The notes: generated by a model not told the origin, from the sequence alone. 64,000 nucleotides of DNA from Phenylobacterium sp. LH3H17 (GCF_024298925.1 NZ_CP101283.1:1426001-1490000), one strand, 5' to 3'. Numbered from the stretch's first letter, positions 51,145 to 61,447 are shown. A program made the numbers and translations.

Positions 51145-51645
51145 ATGGCTCTTCTGGACATCATCACCCAGCTTGGTGGTTCCGCCGCCATCGAGCAGAT
51201 CGGCGCTCGCGTCGGCCTCACCCCGGCGCAGACGCAAAGCGCCGCGGCCGCGCTGCTTCCCGCCCTTGCCGGGGGCCTGAAACGCCAATCCGGGAATAGC
51301 GATCTTGGCGGCTTGTTGCAGCAGTCGGGCCTCGCCCCAGGCGCGGCGCCCACCAACGAGACCGCCTCGATGGGCAACCTGATCCTCGGCCAGATTTTCG
51401 GTTCAAAGGATGTCAGCCGCACGGTCGCGGCGAACGCCGCGGCCAGCACCGGCATCGGGGTCGACCAACTCAAGGCCCTGTTGCCGCTTCTTGCCTCCCT
51501 TAGCGCCGGCGCCTTGGCCTCTAGGTCTGGGGGCCTTCAGGGCCAGGGCGGCCTGGCCGGTCTCGTTGGCATGCTCGACCAGGACGGGGACGGCGACCCC
51601 TTGGACGACATCATGGGCATGGCCGGTAAGCTACTTCGCCGCTAA
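51145..51645 (+). CDS. DUF937 domain protein
   Basis: 166 residues. MALLDIITQLGGSAAIEQIG, then LTPAQTQSAAAALLPALAGGL, then ILGQIFGSKDVSRTVAANAA and LKALLPLLASLSAGALASR are the DUF937 series. An EF-hand-like DQDGDGDPLDD follows near the end and closes with MGMAGKLLRR. Helical, cytoplasmic; function not established. Divergent partner of the DUF2853-OmpA gene. Confidence 0.85.
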   Translation: MALLDIITQLGGSAAIEQIGARVGLTPAQTQSAAAALLPALAGGLKRQSGNSDLGGLLQQSGLAPGAAPTNETASMGNLILGQIFGSKDVSRTVAANAAASTGIGVDQLKALLPLLASLSAGALASRSGGLQGQGGLAGLVGMLDQDGDGDPLDDIMGMAGKLLRR

Positions 51646-51676
51646 GGGCCCCGGGTTCCTGGTCCCAGGGACCAGA

Positions 51677-53014
51677 TCATCGCGGGAGCAGGGCGCCGTA
51701 GCTCCGGTCGAGATCGGGATCGATGCCTCTTGCGATCGCCAGGTCCACGTCGCTCTCGGCCTGGCGGCCCAGGCCGCGCTTGGCGACGCCGCGAAGATAG
51801 AGGGCGTCGACATAGGTCGCGTCGAGCCTATAGGCCGCCTCGGCGTCAGCCAGAGCCGCTGCATAGGCGCCGCCCTTGGCGTGGCCGACGCTGCGGCTGG
51901 CCAGCAGGGCCGCGGCCGGCTCGGACAAGGCGAGGGCGCGGTCGCAGTCGTTCACCGCCCGGGCCGAATTCGCATCGAAGACCGACCGATAGATGCAGGT
52001 GTGGACGAACACGTAGGGCTCGTTCGGAGCGAGGACCGCGGCCCGGTCGAAGTCGCCAAGCCCCTTGGCCGTGCGGCCCAGATTGAGCTGCGCGGCGCCG
52101 CGGGTGAGCAGCAGCCAGGTGTTTCCCGGCTCCAGCCTGAGGCCGCGCTCGGCGTCGGCCAGGGCGCGCTGGTAATCCCCTCGGTCGAGGAGGACGTCGG
52201 CGCGACGCTGCAGCAGGCCGACATCATCGGGTCTCAGGTTCAATCCGCGATCGATGTCGGCCAGCGCCCGGATCGGATCCCTATTCTGCTGGTGGATCTC
52301 GGCGCGCAACGCGTAGGCGTCAAATGCGTCTGGATCGATGCCGATGGCCCGGTCAAGGTCAGCCAGGGCGGGTTCAGGACGCCCCAGTCTAAAGAGTGCG
52401 TGGGCTCGTCCCTCCAGGATGTCGGGATTCGGCCCCGCCAGCTTTTCCGCCCTGTCGAAGTCAGTGATCGCGCCCTCATAGTCCTTGGTCAGGGTGCGCC
52501 CCCGGCCGCGATCACGGAACAGGTCGGCGTCGTCGGGCCTGGCGGCGATCGCCCTGTCCAGATCGGCGACGCCCGTCGCCGGGCTGCCCGAAATGACGAG
52601 GATCAAACCACGGCGGCCCAAGAGCGTCGGACTGTCGGGGTCGAGCTTGATCGCGGCGCCAAAGCTGGCGAGGGCGGCGGGGAAGTCGCCGCGCGCCGTG
52701 GCCGAGTCGCCCTGCAGGATCAGGGGATAGGTGCTGGCGGGGTCCGCGGCGATCGCCGCGGCGAAATCGGCGGCCGCCAGCCGGTCCTCCCCCAGGCTCA
52801 TCCTGTTCGAGGCCCGGATCGCCAGGGCCATGCTCTGGAAGTCCGGCGTGTCGGCGCCGGCCTTGATGAGCCTGGTGCAGGCGGCGACCGCCGCCTTGTG
52901 GTCGGGCTGGTCCTCGACCCGACAGGCGTCCAGGTCGGCCTTGCTGGGCTCGGCGGCCGCGGCGGGTCCCCCGAGGGCGGCGGCGCACAGGACGGCCGCG
53001 AGAAGGAAACGCAT
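51677..53014 (-). CDS. Periplasmic TPR-repeat protein
   Basis: 445 residues with a signal peptide (FLLAAVLCAAALGGPAAAAE). About ten TPR-like repeats follow, each with an Ala-rich A-helix and an F/LxxAIxLDP-type turn: SFGAAIKLDPDSPTLLGRRG, DLDRAIAARPDDADLFRDRG, DLDRAIGIDPDAFDAYALRA and others. It probably scaffolds protein interactions in the periplasm. Downstream of radC on the opposite reading order (23-base gap). No enzymatic domain. Confidence 0.85.
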   Translation of the reverse strand: MRFLLAAVLCAAALGGPAAAAEPSKADLDACRVEDQPDHKAAVAACTRLIKAGADTPDFQSMALAIRASNRMSLGEDRLAAADFAAAIAADPASTYPLILQGDSATARGDFPAALASFGAAIKLDPDSPTLLGRRGLILVISGSPATGVADLDRAIAARPDDADLFRDRGRGRTLTKDYEGAITDFDRAEKLAGPNPDILEGRAHALFRLGRPEPALADLDRAIGIDPDAFDAYALRAEIHQQNRDPIRALADIDRGLNLRPDDVGLLQRRADVLLDRGDYQRALADAERGLRLEPGNTWLLLTRGAAQLNLGRTAKGLGDFDRAAVLAPNEPYVFVHTCIYRSVFDANSARAVNDCDRALALSEPAAALLASRSVGHAKGGAYAAALADAEAAYRLDATYVDALYLRGVAKRGLGRQAESDVDLAIARGIDPDLDRSYGALLPR

Positions 53015-53037
53015 GGTTCGAGCTCCGGATTGGGGGA

Positions 53038-53793
53038 TCAGAAGAGGCCGAGGGCGCGGAAGCTGGCCACGCCGTCGCGGCCCACCACCAGGTGGTCGTG
53101 GACGGCGACGCGGAGAGGCCGGCCGGCGTCGACCACCTCGCGGGTCATCTGGATGTCGGCGGCCGAGGGTGTGGGGTCGCCCGAAGGGTGGTTGTGGACC
53201 AGGATGACGGCGCTGGACGACAGTTCCAGCGCCCGGCGCACCACCTCGCGCGGATAGACCGGGGCATGATCTACCGTGCCGCGGTTCATCAGCTCGTCGG
53301 CGATCAGCTGGTTTTTCTTGTCCAGGAACAGCACGCGGAACTGCTCGCGCGGCTCATGGGCCAGGGCGAGCTTCACATAGGCCAGGAGCTGGGACCACGA
53401 TGTGATCACCGTGCGCCTGCCTACCGCCTCGCGCCCCACCCGCAGCGAGGTCTGGTGCAGCAGCTTGAGGTCGCGGGCTACGGCCTCGCCGACGCCGGCG
53501 ACGGTCTTCAGTTCGGCCGGTGAGGCGGCCAGCACGGCCGCCAGCGACCCAAAGCGGGCGATCAGGGCCTTGGCCAGCGGCTTGACGTCGCCGCGCGGGA
53601 TGGCGCGGAACAGGTGCAGCTCCAGGAGCTCGTAGTCGGGCAGGGCGTCCAGGGTCGCGGCGGCGCGGTCGCGCAGCCGGTCGCGGTGGCCGTGATAGTG
53701 GGGTCTGGGGGCTTTGGCCGGTCCCGTCGTGCGCGTGGCGGCCGACCAGAGGTCGGGCTGAGGTCCTTCACCCAGTTCGCGCGGCGCCACCAT
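53038..53793 (-). CDS. radC: RadC family JAB/MPN-domain protein
   Basis: 251 residues. N-terminal helix-hairpin-helix region (FGSLAAVLAASPAELKTVAG, VGEAVARDLKLLHQ). C-terminal MPN domain has a Glu (HEPREQFRVLFLDKKNQLI) and the JAMM motif VILVHNHPSGDPTPSAADIQ (HxHxxGDxxPS). Historically called a DNA-repair protein although that role is doubtful. Tandem with map downstream of it in the usual Caulobacter-like neighbourhood. Confidence 0.92.
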   Translation of the reverse strand: MVAPRELGEGPQPDLWSAATRTTGPAKAPRPHYHGHRDRLRDRAAATLDALPDYELLELHLFRAIPRGDVKPLAKALIARFGSLAAVLAASPAELKTVAGVGEAVARDLKLLHQTSLRVGREAVGRRTVITSWSQLLAYVKLALAHEPREQFRVLFLDKKNQLIADELMNRGTVDHAPVYPREVVRRALELSSSAVILVHNHPSGDPTPSAADIQMTREVVDAGRPLRVAVHDHLVVGRDGVASFRALGLF

Positions 53794-53863
53794 GCCGCGT
53801 ATCGTTCTTTATATGTTCCGACTTGGCAATAGTGTTTTTCAACCCCGAGATGCGAACCTGGGG

Positions 53864-54676
53864 CTAGGCGCTCTGGACCGCCGGCTTGAAGTGGGGCGAG
53901 CCGGTGAAGATCTCATAGCCGGTCTCGGTGACCCCGATGGAGTGTTCGCACTGGGCCGAGAGGGACTTATCGCGGGTCACCGCCGTCCAGCCGTCGGAGA
54001 GCAGCTTCACCTGATGCTTGCCCAGGTTCACCATGGGCTCGATGGTGAAGAACATGCCAGGGCGCAGGATGTCGCCCGTTCCCTTCTGGCCGAAGTGCAG
54101 GATGTTGGGGGCGTCATGGAACACCTTGCCCAGGCCGTGGCCGCAGAAGTCGCGGACCACCGAACAGCGCATGGATTCCACATAGGACTGGATGGCGTGG
54201 CCGATGTCGCCGGTCCTGGCGCCCGGCTTGACCTCGTCCAGGCCCTTCTGGAGGGCCTCATAGGTCACGTCGATCAGCCGCTTGGCGCGCGGGGCGACCG
54301 GGCCGACCCCGTACATCCGGCTGGTGTCCCCGTGCCACCCGTCGAGGATGACGGTGACGTCGATATTGACGATGTCGCCCTCGCGCAGGGCCCGCTCGCC
54401 GGGGATGCCGTGGCAGACCACGTGGTTGGGCGAGATGCAGACCGTCTTGCCGTAGCCGCGGTAGAATAGGCAGGCGGGCAGCGCCCCGCGGTCCAGGACG
54501 AACTCGCGGGCCATGCGGTCCAGGTCGTCGGTGACCGCGCCGGGCACGACGTGGGGGGCGAGCATGTCCAGGCATTCGGCGGCCAGCTTGCCGGCGGCGC
54601 GCATGCCCTCGAAGCCCTGCGGGCCGTGGACGCGGATCTGGCCGGTGCGGTGTTCGGCTTCCAGGACGTCGTTCAT
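53864..54676 (-). CDS. map: Type I methionine aminopeptidase
   Basis: 270 residues from ATG 54676 (GAGG six bases upstream; ATG 54679 adjoins it). Removes the initiator Met from new proteins. Metal ligands visible in order: Asp in NIDVTVILDGWHGDTSRM (two Asp), His in DFCGHGLGKVFHD, Glu in FFTIEPMVNLG and Glu in SAQCEHSIGVTE. YRGYGKTVCISPNHVVCHGI is the substrate-pocket segment. Complete. Lies between radC and, across an inserted RTX gene, sfsA. Confidence 0.95.
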   Translation of the reverse strand: MNDVLEAEHRTGQIRVHGPQGFEGMRAAGKLAAECLDMLAPHVVPGAVTDDLDRMAREFVLDRGALPACLFYRGYGKTVCISPNHVVCHGIPGERALREGDIVNIDVTVILDGWHGDTSRMYGVGPVAPRAKRLIDVTYEALQKGLDEVKPGARTGDIGHAIQSYVESMRCSVVRDFCGHGLGKVFHDAPNILHFGQKGTGDILRPGMFFTIEPMVNLGKHQVKLLSDGWTAVTRDKSLSAQCEHSIGVTETGYEIFTGSPHFKPAVQSA

Positions 54677-54892
54677 CATCTACCTCACGCCCGCGTCGCG
54701 CCACGGGATGGGACGCGCGATGCGGGTTGCTGAAGGGGTTATGTCGCAATCATAGCACAGGACTTCAACACCCGCCTTCGCCGCAGAGGGCGTGGCCTCG
54801 GTCGCGCCGGTCCTGATTGCGATTGAGGCGTGCTTTTTTGAGCAAAAGAGACAAATACTGTCTGCTCGCAACGCGTCCCAAGGAGCAGGGAC

Positions 54893-55933
54893 ATGAGTGC
54901 TCTTCTCGGCACATCCGGGATGGACGTCCTGACCGGAACCCCCGGCGCCGACAGTCTCTTCGGCGGGCCTGGAGCCGACACGCTGAACGGCGGCGACGGC
55001 GACGACACGCTGGAGGGCGGTTCGGGCGGCGACATCCTCCACGGCGGCGCGGGCCTGGACACGGTCATCTTCCTAAGCAGGCCGGACCCGTGGGGCGTGG
55101 AAGTCCTGCTCGGCGACGACGTGGACGGCCGCCCCTGGTTCCCGCGCGGCGACGGCGGCGGGCTTACCGATGAGTTCGCCGTCGGCGGTGTCGACGTGCT
55201 GTACGACATCGAGAACGTGGTCGGCACGGCCTATGCGGACGATATGGTCGGCAGCGCCGTCGCGAACCGGCTTGAGGGCGGAGCGGGCGCCGACAGCCTG
55301 TCCGGCGTCGCCGGCGACGACAGCATCTTCGGAGGTCAGGGCGACGACGCCGTGGGCGGCGGCGCTGGGCAGGACTACCTGCGCGGCGACGAGGGGCGCG
55401 ACACCATCAGCGGCGGCGACGGTTTCGACGACATCAACGGCAATGCCGGCGACGACATCGCCTTTGGCGGCTCCGGCGACGACTGGGTCGTGGGTGGAAA
55501 GGACAATGACGAGCTCTACGGAGACAGCACGCCCTGGGACTACGACGCGGAAGGCTCCGACATCGTCTTCGGCAATCTCGGCAACGACACACTGGACGGC
55601 GGCGGCGGGAATGACGTGATCCGCGGTGGCCAGCACGACGACATCCTCGACGGTGGATCGGGCGACGACTGGCTGTCGGGCGACCGGGGCAGCGACACGC
55701 TCACGGGCGGGACGGGGGCCGACACCTTCTACAGCTTCGGAGACGCCGGCCTCGATCGCGTGACCGACTTCAACCGGGCCCAGGGCGACCGGGTGCAACT
55801 CGAGCCGGGCGCGTCCTACAGCGTGGCGCAATCCGGAGCCGACACGGTGATCTCGCTCGCCGGCGGCGCCCAGATGGTTCTGGTCGGCGTGACGCTGGCC
55901 AGCCTGCAGGATGGCTGGATCTTCGAAGGCTGA
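54893..55933 (+). CDS. RTX-type calcium-binding repeat protein
   Basis: 346 residues, mostly glycine/aspartate nonapeptides of the GGxGxDxUx type ([60 protein letters not shown]). It ends with the non-repeat tail found after RTX arrays ([38 protein letters not shown]). No N-terminal signal peptide; such proteins leave by type I secretion through a C-terminal signal. No secretion genes are near. It lies opposite to and between map and sfsA, genes that are normally close neighbours. Confidence 0.88.
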   Translation: MSALLGTSGMDVLTGTPGADSLFGGPGADTLNGGDGDDTLEGGSGGDILHGGAGLDTVIFLSRPDPWGVEVLLGDDVDGRPWFPRGDGGGLTDEFAVGGVDVLYDIENVVGTAYADDMVGSAVANRLEGGAGADSLSGVAGDDSIFGGQGDDAVGGGAGQDYLRGDEGRDTISGGDGFDDINGNAGDDIAFGGSGDDWVVGGKDNDELYGDSTPWDYDAEGSDIVFGNLGNDTLDGGGGNDVIRGGQHDDILDGGSGDDWLSGDRGSDTLTGGTGADTFYSFGDAGLDRVTDFNRAQGDRVQLEPGASYSVAQSGADTVISLAGGAQMVLVGVTLASLQDGWIFEG

Positions 55934-56000
55934 CGGTCCCCAGATCGGGTCCACGGTAGGCCGGACGGGCTTCCGGCCGACTATTTGAATCTGGTCCCCT

Positions 56001-56702
56001 TCAGCGCCGCCAGGCAAGGCGGCGCGAGACGGTGATCGCGTCCACCGAGATCTCGCAACCATAGATCAGCACCTCGACGCCGACTTTCGCGGCCTGCTCA
56101 AGGCCGTGCGCGAAGGCTGGATCGAGATCGGCGCAGGCGGAAAACGCCTCGCAATCGGTCCGCTGCACGACGAACAGGACCACGGCGCGCTCGCCTGCCG
56201 CCACCATGGCCTCGAGCTCGCGCAGGTGCTTCAGCGAGCGGGCGGCGACGCAGTCGGGGAATTCGGCCAGGGTTCCCGAGCGGCGCAGGTGGCAGTTCTT
56301 GATCTCGAGCCAGCAGGGCGGGCGGCCCACCTGCTCCAGCAGGAAGTCGACCCGGGAGTTTTGACCATATTTCACCTCCCGGCGATGGCTGGCGTAGCCG
56401 GTGAGTTCCGGGATGGCGTCGCGGGCCAGGGCCTCGGCGACCAGCCGGTTGGGGTGCATGGTGTTGATGCCCACCAGGCCGCCGTCGACGTCCACCAGTT
56501 CCAGGGTATGGGCGAGCTTGCGCTTGGGGTCGTCGGACCTGGAGACCCAGACCGGCAGGCCCGGAATGTTGAGGCCGAGCATGGCGCCGGGATTGGGGCA
56601 GTGGGCGGTGACCGGGGTCCCGTCGTCCAGCACCACGTCGGCGAAGAACCGCTTGTAGCGGCTGACCAGGGCGCCGCGGGCGAGCGGTTGGGCGAAGTCC
56701 AT
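56001..56702 (-). CDS. sfsA: SfsA family sugar-fermentation stimulation protein
   Basis: 233 residues from ATG 56702; the frame is open to 57329 but the extension is shadow. SfsA features: [30 protein letters not shown], a PD-(D/E)xK-like core [20 protein letters not shown] followed by [12 protein letters not shown], and [19 protein letters not shown]-binding or nuclease-like; the phenotype name comes from E. coli maltose metabolism. Full length. Confidence 0.92.
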   Translation of the reverse strand: MDFAQPLARGALVSRYKRFFADVVLDDGTPVTAHCPNPGAMLGLNIPGLPVWVSRSDDPKRKLAHTLELVDVDGGLVGINTMHPNRLVAEALARDAIPELTGYASHRREVKYGQNSRVDFLLEQVGRPPCWLEIKNCHLRRSGTLAEFPDCVAARSLKHLRELEAMVAAGERAVVLFVVQRTDCEAFSACADLDPAFAHGLEQAAKVGVEVLIYGCEISVDAITVSRRLAWRR

Positions 56703-56927
56703 GTCGGATTCCAGGTGCGGAGGCGGGCAGGTCGCCTCACTTAGGAATGTGGCGGCGCGAGGGCCAGAAGTTCCTGAAAATGGGCCGCATTTCACAGGCC
56801 GGGCGCGGCTGTGGAGAATGCCAATGGCCACGCTTGCATGAAGGCCGGGACCGGGAGAGAGGCTTGCCGCGGGGAATGTCGTCCAGGCGACACGGGCGAG
56901 ATCTGAGCGACAGCGACCTGGAGCCCC

Positions 56928-57110
56928 ATGGCCGATCTTCCCGACGCCTCCGCCGAATGTCCCCATCAGCTGCGAGCCGCCGCCGCCCTCGCCCTGATCG
57001 GGGTCGTCTGGCTGCTGGTCCTGCCGGTGGCGGCCGGCGCCTATGTGGTCCTGCAGGGCGGGGCGATGGCGCGCGGGGCGTTGGCTCAGAAGAAGCTGAA
57101 GCCAAACTGA
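56928..57110 (+). CDS. Small membrane protein
   Basis: 60 residues from ATG 56928, with GGAG four bases upstream. One long hydrophobic segment ([20 protein letters not shown]) between a polar N terminus and a basic tail. Its 3' end overlaps the end of the convergent beta-helix gene by 25 bases. Family not recognised. Confidence 0.45.
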   Translation: MADLPDASAECPHQLRAAAALALIGVVWLLVLPVAAGAYVVLQGGAMARGALAQKKLKPN

Positions 57111-58306
57111 CCGAAATCGAATGACAAGCTGATCGGCGCCTCCGGGCCGCCCGGAAGCTCGGTCGTCGGCGGGTTCGGCGAGAACGGGGGGTTGAGGGTG
57201 TCGAGGCTGGTCGCGATAAGCGCCGGTAGCCCGCCCGGCACGGCGTCGGGCTCGAAGGACCACTGCTCCGGCAGGCTGAGACCGCCGTCGGTTGGGGCCG
57301 GCGCGCTGGCGGAGTGCGTTTTCAGCCATTCGGCGAGGAGGGCGTCGCCGCCGGCCTTGGTGACGACGGCGATGGTCGTGTTGCCGGTGTCGATATCGAA
57401 CTCCATGGCGCCCTGACGGACGTAGTCGGTGGCCTGGTTGTTGGTCAGGGTGACGTTGATGTCGTCGGCCAGGGTGATCCGGGCTTTGATGTCGGCGTAG
57501 CCGGCGACGATGTTGTTGGCGAGCAGGACGTTGTCGCCCTCGCCGACGGTGATGCCGTGCCAGCTGGAGCCGATCACCAGGTTGTCGGTGATCTTGACGT
57601 TCAGCCAGCGCAAGGCGAGGTCGCCGCCCAGGAAGATGCCCTGGTAGGTGCCGCCGTCGCCGCGCTCGATGACGTTGCCGCTGATGAGGATGTCATGCGC
57701 CGAGGTGGTGGTGTTGGCGGTCCAGAACTGGATCGCGTCGGGGTGGTCGAGCGCCGCCGGGAAGAAGTTGCTGAAGTGGTTGTTGCTGATGGTGATGTTC
57801 GAGGTGCCGCCCCCGCGCACGCCATCTTCCTTGATGTCATGGATGCGGTTGCCCGAGATCGTGACGTTGTTGCTGTCCAGGTGGGTGACACCGTTGGTGA
57901 ACTGCTGGAACTCGGAGTTGGTGACGCTGACGTCCGAGCTATTGCGGATCAACATCGCCCCGCCGTCGTTCTGCGGGTTGCCGTCCAGCGAGCCGTGGAC
58001 GTTCAGCCTGTCGAAATGGATGTCGCGGCTGTCGTAGACGTTTAAGCTTGGGCTGGCCTTGGCGACGTCCAGGGCGAACTCCAGATTGCTGAAGTTCAAA
58101 CCGCTGCTGTTGCGGATCTCCAGGCCCGTCACCACCGCTGGCGCGCCGGGATCTTTCGACATGATGTACACGTCGCCGGCAATATTCACGTTCGCGATCT
58201 TCATGTTCGCGTACGTGCCCGACTCCAGCAGGATGGTGTCGCCAGCCTTGGCGAACTTGATCTCACGCAGCAGCGCCTCGCGATCCGAGACAGTTGTAAT
58301 CGCCAA
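57086..58306 (-). CDS. Right-handed parallel beta-helix protein, probably secreted
   Basis: 406 residues. Serial NosD/pectate-lyase-like coils: [100 protein letters not shown]. The [17 protein letters not shown] opening is typical of such folds in alginate epimerases, polysaccharide lyases and adhesins. No N-terminal signal peptide. The hydrophobic end [11 protein letters not shown] resembles a type I secretion C terminus. A polysaccharide-acting role is inferred. Confidence 0.8.
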   Translation of the reverse strand: MAITTVSDREALLREIKFAKAGDTILLESGTYANMKIANVNIAGDVYIMSKDPGAPAVVTGLEIRNSSGLNFSNLEFALDVAKASPSLNVYDSRDIHFDRLNVHGSLDGNPQNDGGAMLIRNSSDVSVTNSEFQQFTNGVTHLDSNNVTISGNRIHDIKEDGVRGGGTSNITISNNHFSNFFPAALDHPDAIQFWTANTTTSAHDILISGNVIERGDGGTYQGIFLGGDLALRWLNVKITDNLVIGSSWHGITVGEGDNVLLANNIVAGYADIKARITLADDINVTLTNNQATDYVRQGAMEFDIDTGNTTIAVVTKAGGDALLAEWLKTHSASAPAPTDGGLSLPEQWSFEPDAVPGGLPALIATSLDTLNPPFSPNPPTTELPGGPEAPISLSFDFGQFGFSFF

Positions 58307-58751
58307 GCGACTTCTCCGAGGTAAGTGACGGGGCGACAGAGCCGACCGCCATAAGGGGCTGGGATGGTTAAGAGGTCCCTATTCGGCCGGCGATTGAAAG
58401 GGCGACAAAATAACGGACGCCGGTTTCGGACCACCGCACGACCTCGCGCCGGGGGCGAAATCCTCCCCGAAGCTGCTTAGATTCGGTAGGGCGAGGCACG
58501 CATCCGAACGCTCGCTAGCGTGCAACAGCCAGGACCATGGCTTGGTTGTCCCGCAATGGGTTGCGTCACTTTCGGCGTGGGTGCGCACACTGGCTGCGCG
58601 CCCTGGTCAAGGCGCCGGAGTCTGGGATCGCGAACTGGGCCTCAACACTGCGACCGTCTGCCGCGCTCACGAAGCTCGTGAGGCGGGTCGGATCCCCGCA
58701 AGCCACTGTCGCAAGTGAAGTTTTCGCGGCGATTCGGCGGCCTGATTACGG
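58307..58751. other. Intergenic stretch, nothing recognised
   Basis: About 445 bases between the beta-helix gene and a small secreted protein, both minus. Holds the beta-helix promoter (an AT-richer strip near 58360-58410). The open frames here are shadows. Confidence 0.4.
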
Positions 58752-59222
58752 CTATTTGGCGCCCGATTTGCCGGGACTCCTCAGGGCCGCCAGCACCACG
58801 TCCTGGAACGCGAAGACCGACAGGCCATCGCCAGCGATTCGGCCGGGTTTGCCGGTGCAGACCTGGCGCAGGAGTTCGGCGCGGTCGCTGCCGGCCTCGA
58901 CCACCTGCCACTGGTCGGGCTGTTCGACGGCCCGCAGGGTCTCGCCTTGCTGCGAGGCGAACCGGCGGGCGATGTCGCGGGTGCGGCCGAAGATGCAGTC
59001 GAACTCGCGATAGGTGGCGATGAGCGTGGCGCCGTCCATCGGCTGATACAGGATCTGGTAGACCCAGGCGCTGGGGCGGGCGTTGTCGCCGTTAACGCTG
59101 CCGGCGTCGTAGATCAGCGCGCTGTCGCCCTTGCGGAAGGCGACGGTGGCGAAGGGGCCGGCCTGCGCGGCGCTCGCGCCCAGAACCGTAATCGCCAGAC
59201 CCAAGATGGTCGCCTTGATCAT
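58752..59222 (-). CDS. Secreted hypothetical protein
   Basis: 156 residues with a signal peptide (ILGLAITVLGASAAQAG). The mature protein reads FATVAFRKGDSALIYDAGSV, then SAWVYQILYQPMDGATLIAT, then a Cys (FDCIFG) that may pair with CTGKPG. Resembles periplasmic surface-adhesin-like small proteins of Caulobacterales, without known function. Confidence 0.7.
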   Translation of the reverse strand: MIKATILGLAITVLGASAAQAGPFATVAFRKGDSALIYDAGSVNGDNARPSAWVYQILYQPMDGATLIATYREFDCIFGRTRDIARRFASQQGETLRAVEQPDQWQVVEAGSDRAELLRQVCTGKPGRIAGDGLSVFAFQDVVLAALRSPGKSGAK

Positions 59223-59387
59223 TTCTTGATCCTCTCTGGCCCGGATACGAAATCCCTTGATGGGACGCCTGGCAATCCCAAATGCAAGATCGCGGCTAGG
59301 GCCGGAAACCAGCGATTGCCGCCCCTGGCGTCAGGGAGGTAGTCAGGATGAGCCCGTGCAGTCCGCGGGAAACGGTGAGGTGGTGCG

Positions 59388-60161
59388 ATGGTTGCGGCGG
59401 GCGAAGCGAGCGATCGGGTGACGGCCGCGGTGCTGATCATCGGCGACGAGATTCTGTCGGGCCGCACCCAGGATACGAACCTGCGTGATATCGCCCGCTA
59501 TCTGGGCGTCCATGGTGTGGACTTGGCCGAGGCCCGCACCGTGCCGGACGTCCATGAAGAGATCATCGCGGCGCTGGACGCCCTGCGCACCCGCTACGAC
59601 TACGTGATCACCACGGGCGGGATCGGGCCGACCCATGACGACATCACCGCCGACGCGGTGGCCGCGGCCTTCGGCGTGGAGCTGTACGAGCACCCCGACA
59701 TCATCGCCATGATGGCCGCCCGCTGGTCGGGCGAGGTGAACGCCGCGCGGCGGCGCATGGCCCGGGTGCCGGTGGGCGGGGACCTGGTGAAAAACCCGGT
59801 GCAGGGGCCGCCCGGCTTTACGATCGGCAACGTCTTCGTCCTGGCCGGGGTGCCCGTGATCATGCGCGGCATGCTGGAGGATGTCGGCCCCCGCCTGCGG
59901 GGCGGGGCGGTGGTGCTGAGCCGCACGGTCCGTGTCGAGGGCTCGGGGGAGGGCGCGATCGCGGCGCCGCTCGAGACCGTGGCCAAGGCCCACCCGGCCA
60001 TGTCGCTGGGCAGCTATCCGTTCTTCGACCAGGGCCTCTATGGCTCGAACCTGGTGCTGCGCGGCCGCGACGCCGACGAACTCGCCGCCGCGGTGGCGGA
60101 GCTGACCGCGGCCCTCACAGAGGCCGGGATCGGCAGCGTCCGGGAGGTGGAGGCGGCCTAG
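59388..60161 (+). CDS. CinA N-terminal/MoCF-type molybdopterin-binding domain protein
   Basis: 257 residues. AAVLIIGDEILSGRTQDTNL, then VDLAEARTVPDVHEEIIAAL, then YVITTGGIGPTHDDITADAV is the MoaB/CinA N-terminal signature. It lacks the C-terminal nicotinamide-nucleotide amidase (PncC) domain of full CinA, which is commonly a separate gene in alphaproteobacteria. Enzymatic role uncertain; related domains have ADP-ribose pyrophosphatase activity. A second start near 59388+12 codons is possible. Stop overlaps the convergent VanZ-like gene. Confidence 0.85.
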   Translation: MVAAGEASDRVTAAVLIIGDEILSGRTQDTNLRDIARYLGVHGVDLAEARTVPDVHEEIIAALDALRTRYDYVITTGGIGPTHDDITADAVAAAFGVELYEHPDIIAMMAARWSGEVNAARRRMARVPVGGDLVKNPVQGPPGFTIGNVFVLAGVPVIMRGMLEDVGPRLRGGAVVLSRTVRVEGSGEGAIAAPLETVAKAHPAMSLGSYPFFDQGLYGSNLVLRGRDADELAAAVAELTAALTEAGIGSVREVEAA

Positions 60162-60508
60162 CGGCGCTTTCGCCTGAGCATCAGCGGCAGCACCGCCGCC
60201 GCCGCCCCGCCGGCATTGGCCAAGGCGTCGCGCAGTTCATAGCCGCCGCTGATCCATTTCAGGGCCTGGGAGACTTCCAGGCCGACGCCGGCGGCCACGA
60301 TCGCCGCGGCGAAGGCGAAGGGGCTGATCCTCGGAAACGAGACCGCGAGCAGGATCGTCAGGCCGTAGGCCAGGACCAGGTGCTCGATCTCGTCGGGTCC
60401 CAGTGGAAAGGCCTGGGCGTTGTGGCGGGGATCGAAGGCCCCGTGCAGGGCGAAGGCGAGGAGGGCGACCAGGGCCAGCCTGGCCGACCAGAGGATGACG
60501 CTCGGCAT
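60158..60508 (-). CDS. VanZ-like membrane protein
   Basis: 116 residues with three to four hydrophobic segments. The arrangement ILWSARLALVALLAFALHGA, then DEIEHLVLAYGLTILLAVSF (Glu-His in the second helix), then VGLEVSQALKWISGGYELRD (the E-x-x-Q and D motif) is the VanZ-like fold of small, poorly understood envelope proteins. Tandem with the glycosyltransferase operon. Confidence 0.75.
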   Translation of the reverse strand: MPSVILWSARLALVALLAFALHGAFDPRHNAQAFPLGPDEIEHLVLAYGLTILLAVSFPRISPFAFAAAIVAAGVGLEVSQALKWISGGYELRDALANAGGAAAAVLPLMLRRKRR

Positions 60509-60550
60509 GGGCGGTCGATACCGTCTCTGTCGCCGGAGGGGAAGGCGCCG

Positions 60551-61447
60551 TCAGGCCGTCGCCCCGTCCTCGCGGGGTGCGAGCGGCGCGACCCGACGCC
60601 CCTTGAACAGGCGGCCTGCGCGGGCCGCGGTGGCGATGTCGCGGGCGGCCGGGAGCAGCAGGAACCAGCACTCAACGCAATAGCGGTGGAATAGCCGGCG
60701 CGGATCGATCGCCAGGCGGAACAGCCACTCGAAGCCGATGCGGCCGACCCAGCGGGGGGCGGCCACCTGGACCCCAGCCTCATAGTCGAAGGCCGCGCCC
60801 ACCGAGAACACCACGCAGGGCGGCAGCAGGTGTCGATTGCGCAACAGCCAGACCTCCTGGCGCGGCATGCCCATGCCGACGAACAGGATCTGCGGCCGCG
60901 CGGCGCTGATCTCGGCCAGCACGGCCTCGTTCTCGGCGCAGCCCGGGGACATGTCGAAATAGCCGTGGCGGCTGGAGATCTGGGCGCCCGGATAGCGTTC
61001 GGTCAGCTTGCCGGCGGCGGCCTCGGCCACGCCGGGCTCACCGCCCAGATAGAAGACCCGCCACCCGTTGCGCTCGGCCAGGCTCCAGAAATGCTCGCGC
61101 CAGTCCAGGTAGGTGCAACGGTGGAAGGGCCGCGAGTGCAGGCCCAGGAGCTGCGTGAAGAAAATGATCGGGGTGGAGTCGAGCTCGATCACGTCGGCGG
61201 TGTCGAAGAACGCCGCGAACTCGGGGTCCTTCTGGCTCAAATAGACGCTGTGGGCGTTGTGGTTGGCGATACACCAGGAGCGACCGTCCTGCACGGCCTC
61301 GGTGACGTGGTGCATGACCTCCTCGGGCCGCACCAGGTCCATCTCGACACCAAGGGCGGCGATCCGTTCAGCCGAGCGCCGGCGCTGCCGGAACGGGGTC
61401 CGGCCCTTGCGTCTGCGCTCAGAGACCGCGATCAAAGCCGTCCTCAT
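60551..61447 (-). CDS. WecG/TagA/CpsF family glycosyltransferase
   Basis: 298 residues. GVEMDLVRPEEVMHHVTEAV, CIANHNAHSVYLSQKDPEFA, FFDTADVIELDSTPIIFFTQ and VFYLGGEPGVAEAAAGKLTE, with ILFVGMGMPRQEVWLLRNRH, are the family signature (N-acetylmannosaminyl or related transfer to an undecaprenyl-diphospho-sugar). It acts at the cytoplasmic face in exopolysaccharide or teichoic-like polymer assembly. Same strand as the sugar transferase 126 bases upstream, and probably the second step of the same pathway. Confidence 0.9.
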   Translation of the reverse strand: MRTALIAVSERRRKGRTPFRQRRRSAERIAALGVEMDLVRPEEVMHHVTEAVQDGRSWCIANHNAHSVYLSQKDPEFAAFFDTADVIELDSTPIIFFTQLLGLHSRPFHRCTYLDWREHFWSLAERNGWRVFYLGGEPGVAEAAAGKLTERYPGAQISSRHGYFDMSPGCAENEAVLAEISAARPQILFVGMGMPRQEVWLLRNRHLLPPCVVFSVGAAFDYEAGVQVAAPRWVGRIGFEWLFRLAIDPRRLFHRYCVECWFLLLPAARDIATAARAGRLFKGRRVAPLAPREDGATA

